From positions 1 to 36,241 of the forward strand of contig CALKUQ010000031.1 of the NCBI GenBank assembly GCA_937996705.1: a stretch of DNA of 36,241 nucleotides, in the 5' to 3' direction. The notes beneath the pieces are model-generated. The model did no database searches. It saw only the letters and a list, made by a program, of their open reading frames with translations, and was not told the DNA's origin. Position 1 is the stretch's first letter, and each line of letters begins with the position of its first letter. Position numbers and translations under genes: made by a program. This DNA comes from an uncultured Chlamydiae bacterium. GTDB lineage: Bacteria > Chlamydiota > Chlamydiia > Chlamydiales > 2-12-FULL-49-11. Of the stretch, positions 1-7,880 are shown piece after piece.

Positions 1-1112
<1,112 letters not shown>

Positions 1113-1199
1113 AATATAAAAAAATTAACTAAAGGCTCTATTCGAAGTCTGTAAAAGACTTCAGCCTTTTACAAACTCATTCGTACGTTCGTCACTTCA

Positions 1200-1228
1200 A
1201 TTATACTGTCAGACAATCAAGATCGGGT
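1200..1228 (-). promoter_or_regulatory. Probable rRNA promoter (-10 TATAAT)
   Basis: A perfect TATAAT lies on the minus strand at 1205-1200, about 88 bases before the 16S 5' end. The hexamer 17 bases upstream (1228-1223, ACCCGA) is a poor -35 match, so the call rests on the -10 box and its position. Confidence 0.4.
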
Positions 1229-1441
1229 CTACTTTCGCTTTTCCTCTCTCTTGCTACACTCGGTGGTGTCGCTTTTCATTTACTTGCTTTACGCCGGTAA
1301 AGATTGCAATAGATTACAAAAAACCTGATTTATTTCCTAGAAGAAAAAATAAAAAAGTTAGATTTTTTTAATACCCCCTCTGCCAGAGCGGATTCCCAAA
1401 AAATTTAAAATAATTACTAGTCTTTAGTCTATGACTTCTTT

Positions 1442-1480
1442 AAAACTTTAGAGGCTAGATCTTCTAACCTCTAAAGTTTT
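1442..1480 (-). terminator. Rho-independent terminator after the 258-residue gene
   Basis: A perfect 13-bp inverted repeat, AAAACTTTAGAGG at 1442-1454 and CCTCTAAAGTTTT at 1468-1480, with a 13-base loop. It starts five bases after the stop codon of the minus-strand gene at 1486 and ends in a T-rich arm, so it fits as that gene's terminator. It also separates the gene from the rRNA transcript. Confidence 0.8.
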
Positions 1481-1485
1481 ATAAA

Positions 1486-2262
1486 TTATCCGGAAACGTC
1501 AGGCTTTTTCCAAATAGATTGGGGCCGCTGTGAAAGTATTGAATGAACCATCACCTTACATGGACGATCCTTAAAATTTTCAAAATAAAACCCTTGATCT
1601 CTCAATTTTGTTGCAAGAAATACAATTCTCCTTTCTGAAGATCTAGAAACCCTCTCAAGCGTTCCGATATTTATGACGAGCTTTGCTTCCGATTCAGAGA
1701 GTGAAGTCTTTCTAGCCTTATGCACCACTGAAAATTCTACTAAGTAATTCTTAGCGATTTGAGTATCTAAAAAAGCCTCTTGTAATGACTTCTCACTAAA
1801 ATCAGATAAGGGAGCTTGCATCACACCCGGAGGATCAGGTGCTTTTTCTAATTGAACAGGTTTTTTTGTTAATTTAGCTACGGAAACAGTTGGGCGATCA
1901 CGAAGCACGAATTCTTCGTGCTTTTTAAACTGCCCACTCCCTATGAGCTCTGCTTCAAGTTGAGCATTTTTATTTAACTGATAGGCGTCCCAAGAGACCT
2001 CACACCAAGTTTTAAATGAGGTCCAACACTGAATTATAGAGGTCCAAATCGACTGCACTTTTTCAACAATATTAGCAAAAGCCCTAGCGGTTAAACTCCC
2101 TGCTGGTTGGCTTAAAGTATTTCGAGATAATCGAAACCTGTTCTCGCTTTTTGTAACGCCCCAGGAAGGCCCATCCGCCATTGAGAACTCTCCAACTTTT
2201 GGGGTAACACGGGGTCTGTTTTCCCAATCCAACTCCCCACGACTCGCCACATTAGAAGCCAT
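1486..2262 (-). CDS. Hypothetical protein, 258 residues
   Basis: I do not recognise a family. The protein is soluble-looking, without a signal peptide or membrane segment. It has a basic N-terminal third, a tryptophan-rich stretch near residues 72-92 (SIWTSIIQCWTSFKTWCEVS), a proline-containing linker near 125-150 and a charged C-terminal half. The ATG at 2262 is preceded by an AGGTAGGTGG purine-rich stretch that can serve as ribosome binding site. A strong promoter lies about 35 bases upstream and a 13-bp terminator hairpin follows the stop, so it looks like a monocistronic, expressed gene. Its isolation beside the rRNA operon and lack of recognisable domains suggest a lineage-specific protein; a role as an effector is only a guess. 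Confidence 0.75.
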   Translation of the reverse strand: MASNVASRGELDWENRPRVTPKVGEFSMADGPSWGVTKSENRFRLSRNTLSQPAGSLTARAFANIVEKVQSIWTSIIQCWTSFKTWCEVSWDAYQLNKNAQLEAELIGSGQFKKHEEFVLRDRPTVSVAKLTKKPVQLEKAPDPPGVMQAPLSDFSEKSLQEAFLDTQIAKNYLVEFSVVHKARKTSLSESEAKLVINIGTLERVSRSSERRIVFLATKLRDQGFYFENFKDRPCKVMVHSILSQRPQSIWKKPDVSG

Positions 2263-2295
2263 AAACCACCTACCTATATAATTATTAATAATATT

Positions 2296-2324
2296 ATTAT
2301 AGACTAGCAGCTTTTTATTACCAA
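2296..2324 (-). promoter_or_regulatory. Promoter of the 258-residue gene
   Basis: On the minus strand TTGGTA (2324-2319) and a perfect TATAAT (2301-2296) are separated by 17 bases. This is a sigma-70 (sigma-66 in Chlamydia) layout, about 35 bases before the ATG at 2262. Confidence 0.55.
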
Positions 2325-2422
2325 TAATTATAATTTAATCTACAAATAGATAGATCATGCAAAAAACAATTAACCTGTTGATAGCGAGAGATTTACAAAA
2401 AAAACTAACATTCAATTAATTA

Positions 2423-3697
2423 TCACATAGTTGCTATGTAGATCAGAATGCCACCTATAAAGCCCAAGGCTGCGGGAAGGCTCGCTTTCTTGAAATAGGT
2501 GATGAAATCGATCTTTTCGATGCCCATCAGTGCTACGCCGGCAGCAGAGCCGATGCTGAGCATGCTACCCCCTGTGCCCGCTGTAAAGGCTGTTAAGAGC
2601 CAAAAAGAGGAATCTAAGGGGAACGCAACCCTGTCGTACATCCCCATGGTCGCAGCTACAAGAGGAACGTTATCAATAACAGCAGAGATAGCCCCAATAG
2701 CTGTAGCAATAGCTACAGGGTTCGGCAGGGTGTTATTAAGCATGGTAGCAAGCTCGTTTAAAATTCCGACAGATTCTAAAGCATTAATAGCTAGCAGGAT
2801 GCCCAAGAAAAACAGGATGCTGGTGACGTCAATTTTTGTTAAAATATAGGGGATTCTTAAGTGTTCCCTATCTTCGTGCTTGTGGTGGAGGATATCTGTT
2901 ACAAGCCATAGAACTGCAAGAGCTAAGAGCATCCCCATGAACGGGGGAAGTCCAGTAAGCCACTTAATAACAGGGACTGCCATTAAAGCTCCGATCCCTA
3001 AGAGAAAAATGAGCTTAGATCCCGGTTCCCTCTCTTGATCTTTGTAGTTGATTTCACTTTTCGGATAGCTCCCCTTTAGCCCTACTAAGTAGATGCAGAG
3101 GGGGATGAACATGGCAAGTAAGCTAGGCAAAAAGATCTCTTTCATAACAGCTAAGCTCGAAATTCTATTATCGATCCACAGCATAGTCGTTGTGACGTCC
3201 CCAATAGGGGTCCAAGCGCCCCCTGCGTTTGCGGCAATCACAATCATGCAACCTGGAAGGATCCTCTCTTTTGAATTAGGAATTAGCTTTCTCAAAATTG
3301 AAATCATTAATATTGTGGTGGTTAAATTATCCAGCACAGCTGATAAAAAGAAGGAGATCAAAGAAATTAAAATAATTAATTTTCGTTTATTTTGTGTCTG
3401 GATCCAAGAAATTACCGTATTAAACCCTTTATGAGAGTCTATGAGTTCGACAAGGGTCATTGCTCCTAGCAAAAAAAAGATAATCTGCGATACATCCCCT
3501 AGGTGGTGGCCTAATTCGGCTATGCTCTTTTCTAATGTCGAACTGCACCCTAAAAAGTAGACCATCCAACAAAGGACAGCAAGGCCGATTCCGATCGCAG
3601 TTTTATTCACTTTTACATAAAACTCTAAAATAATCCCTAAGTAGCCTAGGATAAATATACCGATAATCAAAAAAAGAAATGATCCACAAAGTTCCAT
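2423..3697 (-). CDS. nhaD: Na+/H+ antiporter, NhaD type
   Basis: A 424-residue inner-membrane protein made almost wholly of hydrophobic segments (about 12) with short polar loops. Segments such as DNLTTTILMISIL near residue 120 and GGAWTPIGDVTTTMLW near 158 are typical of the NhaD/ArsB ion transporter superfamily, where the Asn/Asp and Thr residues line the ion path. A second DNVPLVAAT-like segment near 345 is the pseudo-symmetric counterpart. NhaD exchanges external protons for internal sodium; in intracellular chlamydiae it would support sodium-based energetics. The ATG at 3697 lies 9 bases after the kpsF stop on the same strand, with AGGA upstream, so the two genes are probably one operon. 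I see no clear terminator after the stop at 2423. Confidence 0.9.
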   Translation of the reverse strand: MELCGSFLFLIIGIFILGYLGIILEFYVKVNKTAIGIGLAVLCWMVYFLGCSSTLEKSIAELGHHLGDVSQIIFFLLGAMTLVELIDSHKGFNTVISWIQTQNKRKLIILISLISFFLSAVLDNLTTTILMISILRKLIPNSKERILPGCMIVIAANAGGAWTPIGDVTTTMLWIDNRISSLAVMKEIFLPSLLAMFIPLCIYLVGLKGSYPKSEINYKDQEREPGSKLIFLLGIGALMAVPVIKWLTGLPPFMGMLLALAVLWLVTDILHHKHEDREHLRIPYILTKIDVTSILFFLGILLAINALESVGILNELATMLNNTLPNPVAIATAIGAISAVIDNVPLVAATMGMYDRVAFPLDSSFWLLTAFTAGTGGSMLSIGSAAGVALMGIEKIDFITYFKKASLPAALGFIGGILIYIATM

Positions 3698-3706
3698 CCA
3701 AAAATC

Positions 3707-4687
3707 CTATGTTATAATTTGCTGCGGAATGTCAAACGCTATTCCCTTTGTAAAAATGTGATGCATATGGATGAGCCCGACCACTTTATTATCTTCTACC
3801 ACGGGGAGGACCATCACTTTTTTCTTCCCTTGCATCAATTTTAATGCATCTAAAACCAACATCTTAGGAGTTGCCGTTACACAATCTGTTATAATCAGCT
3901 CCCCAATTCTATGAGAAAGCACACTCTCCCCTTTCTCTTCAAGAGCTCTTCTTAAATCTCCATCGGTAAAGATCCCTTCCAGCCTTTTCTCTTCGTCCAC
4001 TACTAAAAGGCACCCTAACCGTTTTTCAGAGAGTTCGACTAAAACTTCACGAACGAGTTTACTTTTACTAGAAAAAGGAATCTCATCCCCTTTACTCATA
4101 ACATCTTCCACTTTGTCTGCTATCATTTTTCCGATTCCGCCTGCAGGGTGGTTTAATGCATATTGGTCGATACTGAATTTTTTAGCATCCATGAGGGCTA
4201 CTGCGAGGACATCTCCAAAAATAAGCTGAATGGCCGTTGATGTTGTTGGAGCTAAATCAAATGGACAAATTTCTCGCTCAATAGGAAGATACATGACTAA
4301 ATCACATATGAGGGCAAGGGGGGAAGTTCTTGTCGATACCCAAGCGATAGTTCGGATCCCTCTTTTTTTCATAAGTTTTGCAATGTTAATTACTTCTTCG
4401 CTTAAACCGCTTTTGCTGATGAGAACAACGACATCTTTATCTGTAAGCATCCCAATATCCCCATGGACAGCATCCAGCGGGGGCAAATGGTAGGCCCTAG
4501 TTCCGGTCGACATCATCGTTTTTGCAAGCTTATCTGCGATGATTCCACTTTTTCCGACACCGGTAAATACAATCATGCCTTGGCACGCAAGAAACTCATT
4601 TAGAACGAGTTCTGCTCTATCCATTTCGACAGTATCGAAAAAGTAATTAATAAATTGTCTCTGTCTTGTAAAAATCTCTCTCAACAT
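3707..4687 (-). CDS. kpsF: Arabinose-5-phosphate isomerase (KdsD/KpsF family)
   Basis: A 326-residue protein with an N-terminal SIS sugar-isomerase domain (about residues 30-170) and two CBS modules at the C-terminus (about 205-320). The SIS phosphosugar site is visible as FTGVGKSGIIADKLAKTM and LISKSGLSEEV, and the HPAGGIG segment before the CBS part is characteristic of KdsD/KpsF/GutQ. The enzyme turns ribulose 5-phosphate into arabinose 5-phosphate, the first step towards Kdo, the core sugar of chlamydial LPS. It precedes nhaD by 9 bases. The ATG at 4687 is only 30 bases from the divergent icd ATG, so the promoters of both genes must lie inside each other's 5' coding regions or in this tiny gap. 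Length and domain order are normal. Confidence 0.92.
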   Translation of the reverse strand: MLREIFTRQRQFINYFFDTVEMDRAELVLNEFLACQGMIVFTGVGKSGIIADKLAKTMMSTGTRAYHLPPLDAVHGDIGMLTDKDVVVLISKSGLSEEVINIAKLMKKRGIRTIAWVSTRTSPLALICDLVMYLPIEREICPFDLAPTTSTAIQLIFGDVLAVALMDAKKFSIDQYALNHPAGGIGKMIADKVEDVMSKGDEIPFSSKSKLVREVLVELSEKRLGCLLVVDEEKRLEGIFTDGDLRRALEEKGESVLSHRIGELIITDCVTATPKMLVLDALKLMQGKKKVMVLPVVEDNKVVGLIHMHHIFTKGIAFDIPQQIIT

Positions 4688-4717
4688 ATAGCTTTCAGTA
4701 TAGACAGGAGGGGTTCT

Positions 4718-5917
4718 ATGATCAAGATAAAAGTCCGAAATGCAGTGGTTGAACTCCTTGGGGATGAGATGACCCGAGTGATTTGGGAGATGATTCGGGA
4801 AAAACTGATCCTCCCGTTTCTCGATATCGAACTAAAAACCTACGATTTGAGCATTCAGAACCGAGACAAAACCGATGATGCCGTTACAAAGGAATCTGCC
4901 CTAGCCATCCTAAAATACGGAGTTGGCATTAAATGCGCTACAATCACGCCAGATGAATCTCGTGTTAAGGAATTTGACCTTAAAAAGATGTGGCGCTCTC
5001 CGAATGCAACCATACGTGAAATTTTAGGGGGGACAATTTTCAGAGAGCCGATCCTTTGCAAAAATATCCCCAAGCTTATTCCCTCCTGGAAAAGCCCGAT
5101 TGTAATTGGAAGACATGCCTATGGAGATCAATACAATGCAAGTGATTTTGTGATTCCTGGCGCTGGGAAATTGACTCTTAAGTGGGAGGGGGGCGGAAAA
5201 ACAATCGAGCGAGAAGTTCACAACTTCGATGGCGGAGGTTGCGCTCTTGCGATGTTTAATACAGACAAATCAATCCACGATTTTGCCCACGCATGCATGA
5301 ATTACGCACTAAATAGAAACCTGCCCCTATATCTATCCACAAAAAACACCGTCTTAAAATCTTATGATGGCAGATTCAAAGATATCTTCGAAACGATTTA
5401 TCAAACGGAATTTCACGAACGCTTCCAAAAGAAACATCTAACCTATGAACACAGGCTTATTGACGACATGGTGGCTTTTGCCTTAAAAAGCTCTGGCGAT
5501 TTTGTGTGGGCCTGCAAAAACTATGACGGCGACATTCAATCCGATTTTCTTGCGCAAGGGTATGGTTCACTTGGAATGATGACAAGTGTCTTGATGTCCC
5601 CCGATGGCAAAACAGTTGAATCGGAGGCAGCACACGGGACTGTGACAAGACACTTTAGGCAACACGAAAAAGGGCTCGAGACTTCTACCAATCCCGTTGC
5701 CTCCATCTTTGCCTGGACCTCAGGGCTGAAGCACCGCGGCAATCTTGACAAAACCTCCGATGTTGTAGATTTTGCAGAAAGGCTTGAAAAAGCGTGTATC
5801 AAAACGATTGAATCGGGCCATATGACAAAAGATTTAGCCCTCTTAGTCGGAAAAGAGCAAAAATTTCTCAATACAGGAGCTTTTCTCGATCAAATCGTCA
5901 AAAACCTCATTTTGTAG
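4718..5917 (+). CDS. icd: NADP-dependent isocitrate dehydrogenase, eukaryote-like type
   Basis: A 399-residue enzyme converting isocitrate to 2-oxoglutarate with NADP in the TCA cycle. The sequence follows the homodimeric NADP-IDH type shared with eukaryotes: GDEMTRVIWEMI near the N-terminus, GIKCATITPDESRV, the SPNATIREILGGTIFREPI substrate segment with its Ser and Arg residues, IGRHAYGDQY, and AAHGTVTRHFR followed by STNPVASIFAW for NADP. I chose the ATG at 4718 because AGGAGG lies 6 bases upstream; an earlier in-frame start at 4655 would run through the kpsF start and lacks that site. Chlamydia trachomatis lacks this enzyme, so its presence argues for a fuller TCA cycle here. Downstream, the foldback element at 5930-6098 separates it from a convergent gene. 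Confidence 0.95.
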   Translation: MIKIKVRNAVVELLGDEMTRVIWEMIREKLILPFLDIELKTYDLSIQNRDKTDDAVTKESALAILKYGVGIKCATITPDESRVKEFDLKKMWRSPNATIREILGGTIFREPILCKNIPKLIPSWKSPIVIGRHAYGDQYNASDFVIPGAGKLTLKWEGGGKTIEREVHNFDGGGCALAMFNTDKSIHDFAHACMNYALNRNLPLYLSTKNTVLKSYDGRFKDIFETIYQTEFHERFQKKHLTYEHRLIDDMVAFALKSSGDFVWACKNYDGDIQSDFLAQGYGSLGMMTSVLMSPDGKTVESEAAHGTVTRHFRQHEKGLETSTNPVASIFAWTSGLKHRGNLDKTSDVVDFAERLEKACIKTIESGHMTKDLALLVGKEQKFLNTGAFLDQIVKNLIL

Positions 5918-5929
5918 TCTTACGAATTA

Positions 5930-6098
5930 TAGTGGATTAAATTTAGATTGATAAATTTTTCACAGCATGTGCTCTTGATTTTCATCAGGCGTTAGCTGGC
6001 GCCGAAGCAGACCGTGTGGTTTCACACGGTTGATACAGGCGGATGAAAAGCTAGGGATACAGGCGAAGAAAAATTATCAATCCAAATTTAATTCACTA
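5930..6098. repeat. Foldback (MITE-like) element, copy A
   Basis: An imperfect palindrome of about 169 bp. The ends read TAGTGGATTAAATTTAGATT on the plus strand and TAGTGAATTAAATTTGGATT on the minus strand, flanked on both sides by TA, the target duplication typical of IS630/mariner-type elements. The apex is a perfect 8-bp hairpin ACCGTGTG-GTTT-CACACGGT (6011-6030). The core on each side (GCCGAAGCAG before, ACAGGCGGATGAAAAGCTA after) recurs almost unchanged in copy B at 7556-7719. No coding frame is present. The right end supplies the last two codons and the stop of the convergent gene ending at 6088, and the element may also act as a bidirectional terminator for icd and that gene. Confidence 0.8.
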
Positions 6099-6927
6099 TA
6101 AAACCTATTTGTTGAAAAAAGTTGTACGTTTCTTGAAAAATTTTTGTATCGCCCCCTTTGTCTGGATGCGCTACCCTTACCCATTGCATAAAGGCCTTTT
6201 TTTTCTCAGATTGGCCTACAGTTGGATCCATAAGTTTCACTTTCAATGCCGCGGTCTCTCTTTGAATCTTTTCGAAATTTCCAGGTTTTTCTGGCACTTT
6301 TGCTTCTTCAGTTGCTTTTTTTGGAGGTGCGGGCATTTTTTTAGGCGGCTCTGGAGCCCTTTTTGGTTCTTCTGTCGTTTTTTTAGGGGGCGGGGAAGCG
6401 TATCTAGGTGCTTGTGGAGCGCTTGTATATTGTCTTCGACGTTGTTGCCACTGCGAAAACCGTGCTCTATTTTCAGCCTCCAATTCCCCTAATTTAATCT
6501 TCATTTCTTCTACTCGAGATTGCGCATAATCAATTCCTTCAGCTGCTAATTTTTGATACCAAAAGATCGCCTCTTTTATCCCTTCTAAGCTGTAACGGCT
6601 AGATTCAGATGCCATCACGAACATTGCGTTAGTATTGCCCGTACGGGCGCACAGTTTTATAAATCGCTCCGAGTACCTGCGGGAGGCGCCTCCCCACAAA
6701 GATCTAGCCCCAGGAAGGGGTACTAATGACCATAAACAGTTCTCTACTGATTTTGCAGCGATATGAACAGCATAAGTGCTTGAATTTGAAGATATTTCAG
6801 GATCCCAGACACACTTGAGAAAAAGATCGATCAAATTTTTAAACTCGCTCACTATAGGCGTATGATCAAGAACTACTAAAACCTTATGAAAAGCGCTACT
6901 GGGTGCATATTGGGAAACAGAAAACAT
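6088..6927 (-). CDS. Sel1-like / proline-rich / J-domain-like protein
   Basis: A 279-residue protein of unknown function with a mosaic structure. Residues 1-110 match only its own decayed paralogue at 7262-7804. Residues 115-145 (EGIKEAIFWYQKLAAEGIDY) look like one Sel1 repeat. Residues 168-216 are a proline-, lysine- and glutamate-rich linker of PPKK units. Residues 240-275 resemble the second half of a J domain, with the HPDKGGD motif at 254-260 that binds Hsp70-type chaperones, followed by a short helix. Such combinations are often found in host-directed proteins, but no secretion signal is visible. The final Val-Asn-stop is encoded inside foldback element A, so the original C-terminus was probably replaced. 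A good promoter lies 30 bases upstream. Confidence 0.8.
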   Translation of the reverse strand: MFSVSQYAPSSAFHKVLVVLDHTPIVSEFKNLIDLFLKCVWDPEISSNSSTYAVHIAAKSVENCLWSLVPLPGARSLWGGASRRYSERFIKLCARTGNTNAMFVMASESSRYSLEGIKEAIFWYQKLAAEGIDYAQSRVEEMKIKLGELEAENRARFSQWQQRRRQYTSAPQAPRYASPPPKKTTEEPKRAPEPPKKMPAPPKKATEEAKVPEKPGNFEKIQRETAALKVKLMDPTVGQSEKKKAFMQWVRVAHPDKGGDTKIFQETYNFFQQIGFIVN

Positions 6928-6956
6928 ATATACTCGCTTTTATTATTAATAAAATA

Positions 6957-6986
6957 ATTATACATAAACAACCTAAGCAATATCAA
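6957..6986 (-). promoter_or_regulatory. Promoter of the J-domain-like gene
   Basis: On the minus strand TTGATA (6986-6981) and a perfect TATAAT (6962-6957) are 18 bases apart. The predicted start of transcription is about 20 bases before the ATG at 6927. Confidence 0.55.
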
Positions 6987-7066
6987 TAATTAAATGAACT
7001 CGCCTGGTTAATAATCTCGCAACACACTCATTTTAAAATACTTGCGCTAAGATTTGCTAGGAAATC

Positions 7067-7261
7067 TTATCCGCAATCTACAGAACAGCTTGATATTAAT
7101 GGAATGATGCTATTTTTATGGGACATTTTGACATAGTCCTTTTGAGTACAGAGGATAGCTCCACAGCCGATGGCATGCGTCTCTTCAATGAAGTGGTCAA
7201 TGCCGGGAAAGTACGAATGGTCAGGGTAAGATTTTGTAAGGAGAAGCTCACACCCGGCGGA
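7067..7261 (-). pseudogene. lpxK C-terminal fragment (decayed duplicate)
   Basis: Read on the minus strand from 7261, the translation contains GCELLLTKSYPDHSYFPG, which is identical over 18 residues to the intact LpxK encoded at 7881-8876. It then continues as IDHFIEETHAIGCGAILCTQ against the intact VAQFIKKASDLGAERIVCTE and ends at a TAA at 7069-7067. A TGA lies just upstream in the same frame (7273-7271), so only the last ~65 codons of a second lpxK remain, without a start. The plus-strand open frame over the same bases (7118-7345) is a shadow. The fragment follows directly on the proline-rich remnant of the J-domain-like paralogue, which suggests a deletion joined the two. A small 8-bp hairpin (TAAGATTT/AAATCTTA) follows the stop. 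Confidence 0.85.
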
Positions 7262-7804
7262 ACTGGCCTTTCACTAGCTCTAGGAGATTGCTCAGCTTGT
7301 CTAGGAGCAGCCCGTGGAGCAGCACATGAAGAAGATTGCGGATAACTGATCTTGCTACCATTTATTAGTTGTAAATCGTTTTTTATACTTCTCGCTAAGT
7401 GGGTTTGTACAGGAAACCTCGCAGGTGATTGAAAATAAGATTGATCCTCGCACGAGAGCCCACAGGCAACTTTGAACCGATTTTGAAGCCATGTGCATCA
7501 AATAAGTATTTGATTTCTCAGATATTTTTGGTCCTAAAGCACAAAGAAAAAAGAGGTATTTTAAATCTGATTTGATAATTTTTCTAAAAGTTCGCTTTAG
7601 ATTTTTGTCAGCATAGCGGCGCCGAAACAGGCCCCTGTTTTTACAGGGCCGATGCAGGCGGATAAAAAGCTAAAGATGAACTTAACGAAAAATTATCAAA
7701 GCAGATTTAAAATACTATACCTCGCGGACAACGGGAGTGTAATCTAAACAAATAAGCAAGTCATGAAACCGACTACTTGGTGCATACTGAGAAATGCCAA
7801 TCAT
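7262..7804 (-). pseudogene. Decayed paralogue of the J-domain-like gene
   Basis: From the ATG at 7804, with GGAGG seven bases upstream, the minus strand reads MIGISQYAPSSRFHDLLICL and on to VVRE. This matches 17 of the first 28 residues of the gene at 6088-6927. Foldback element B then interrupts it with a GTA TAG stop two codons later. Beyond the element the match resumes (FFLCALGPKISEKSNTYLMH against LFLKCVWDPEISSNSSTYAV, then CLWALV against CLWSLV). A frameshift follows near 7460, and the rest can be read as a Gln/Pro/Ala-rich stretch down to 7262, where it runs into the lpxK fragment. No Sel1 or J part remains. The gene is therefore broken by insertion, frameshift and deletion. Confidence 0.85.
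7556..7719. repeat. Foldback (MITE-like) element, copy B
   Basis: About 164 bp, inserted in the pseudogene at 7262-7804. The arms GTATTTTAAATCTG (from 7556) and, on the minus strand, TAGTATTTTAAATCTG (from 7717) begin a stem of some 55 bp with few mismatches. The right end reads ACTA then TA as in copy A; the left end has lost the TA. The apex hairpin is CCCTGT-TTTT-ACAGGG (7633-7648), extended by GG/CC around one bulged base. The segments flanking the apex, GCCGAAACAG and GCAGGCGGATAAAAAGCTA, align with copy A without gaps, whereas the apex itself has changed sequence but kept its pairing. Confidence 0.8.
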
Positions 7805-7880
7805 ACAAACCTCCGGATATCAACATTGATAATTATAAAACATTAATTATTAACACAAAAAAATATTATTTTAAAAAAAT

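Larger units (their letters stand above)
1113..1485 (-). other. 16S rRNA leader and upstream region, no gene
   Basis: This 370-base stretch has no credible coding frame. In transcript sense it contains a probable promoter, then a leader with two overlapping hairpins. Arms 1166-1173 and 1150-1157 (TGTAAAAG/CTTTTACA) form the first. Arms 1157-1162 and 1144-1149 (GAAGTC/GACTTC) form the second. They share bases, so only one can form at a time, which would suit an RNase processing site or an antitermination switch. The far end (1442-1480) holds the terminator of the neighbouring gene. No tRNA lies here. Confidence 0.6.

Noticed and set aside
5918..6090. Reading the palindrome after icd as a simple terminator only
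   Set aside because: Its length, TA-flanked terminal repeats and second copy at 7556-7719 show it is a dispersed element, though it may also terminate transcription.
6109..6492. 127-residue plus-strand frame rich in Phe and Cys
   Set aside because: It is the antisense of the proline/lysine-rich linker of the J-domain-like gene, whose composition produces a long open complement.
7118..7345. 75-residue plus-strand frame
   Set aside because: The minus strand of the same bases encodes a recognisable LpxK fragment, so this is a shadow of a pseudogene.
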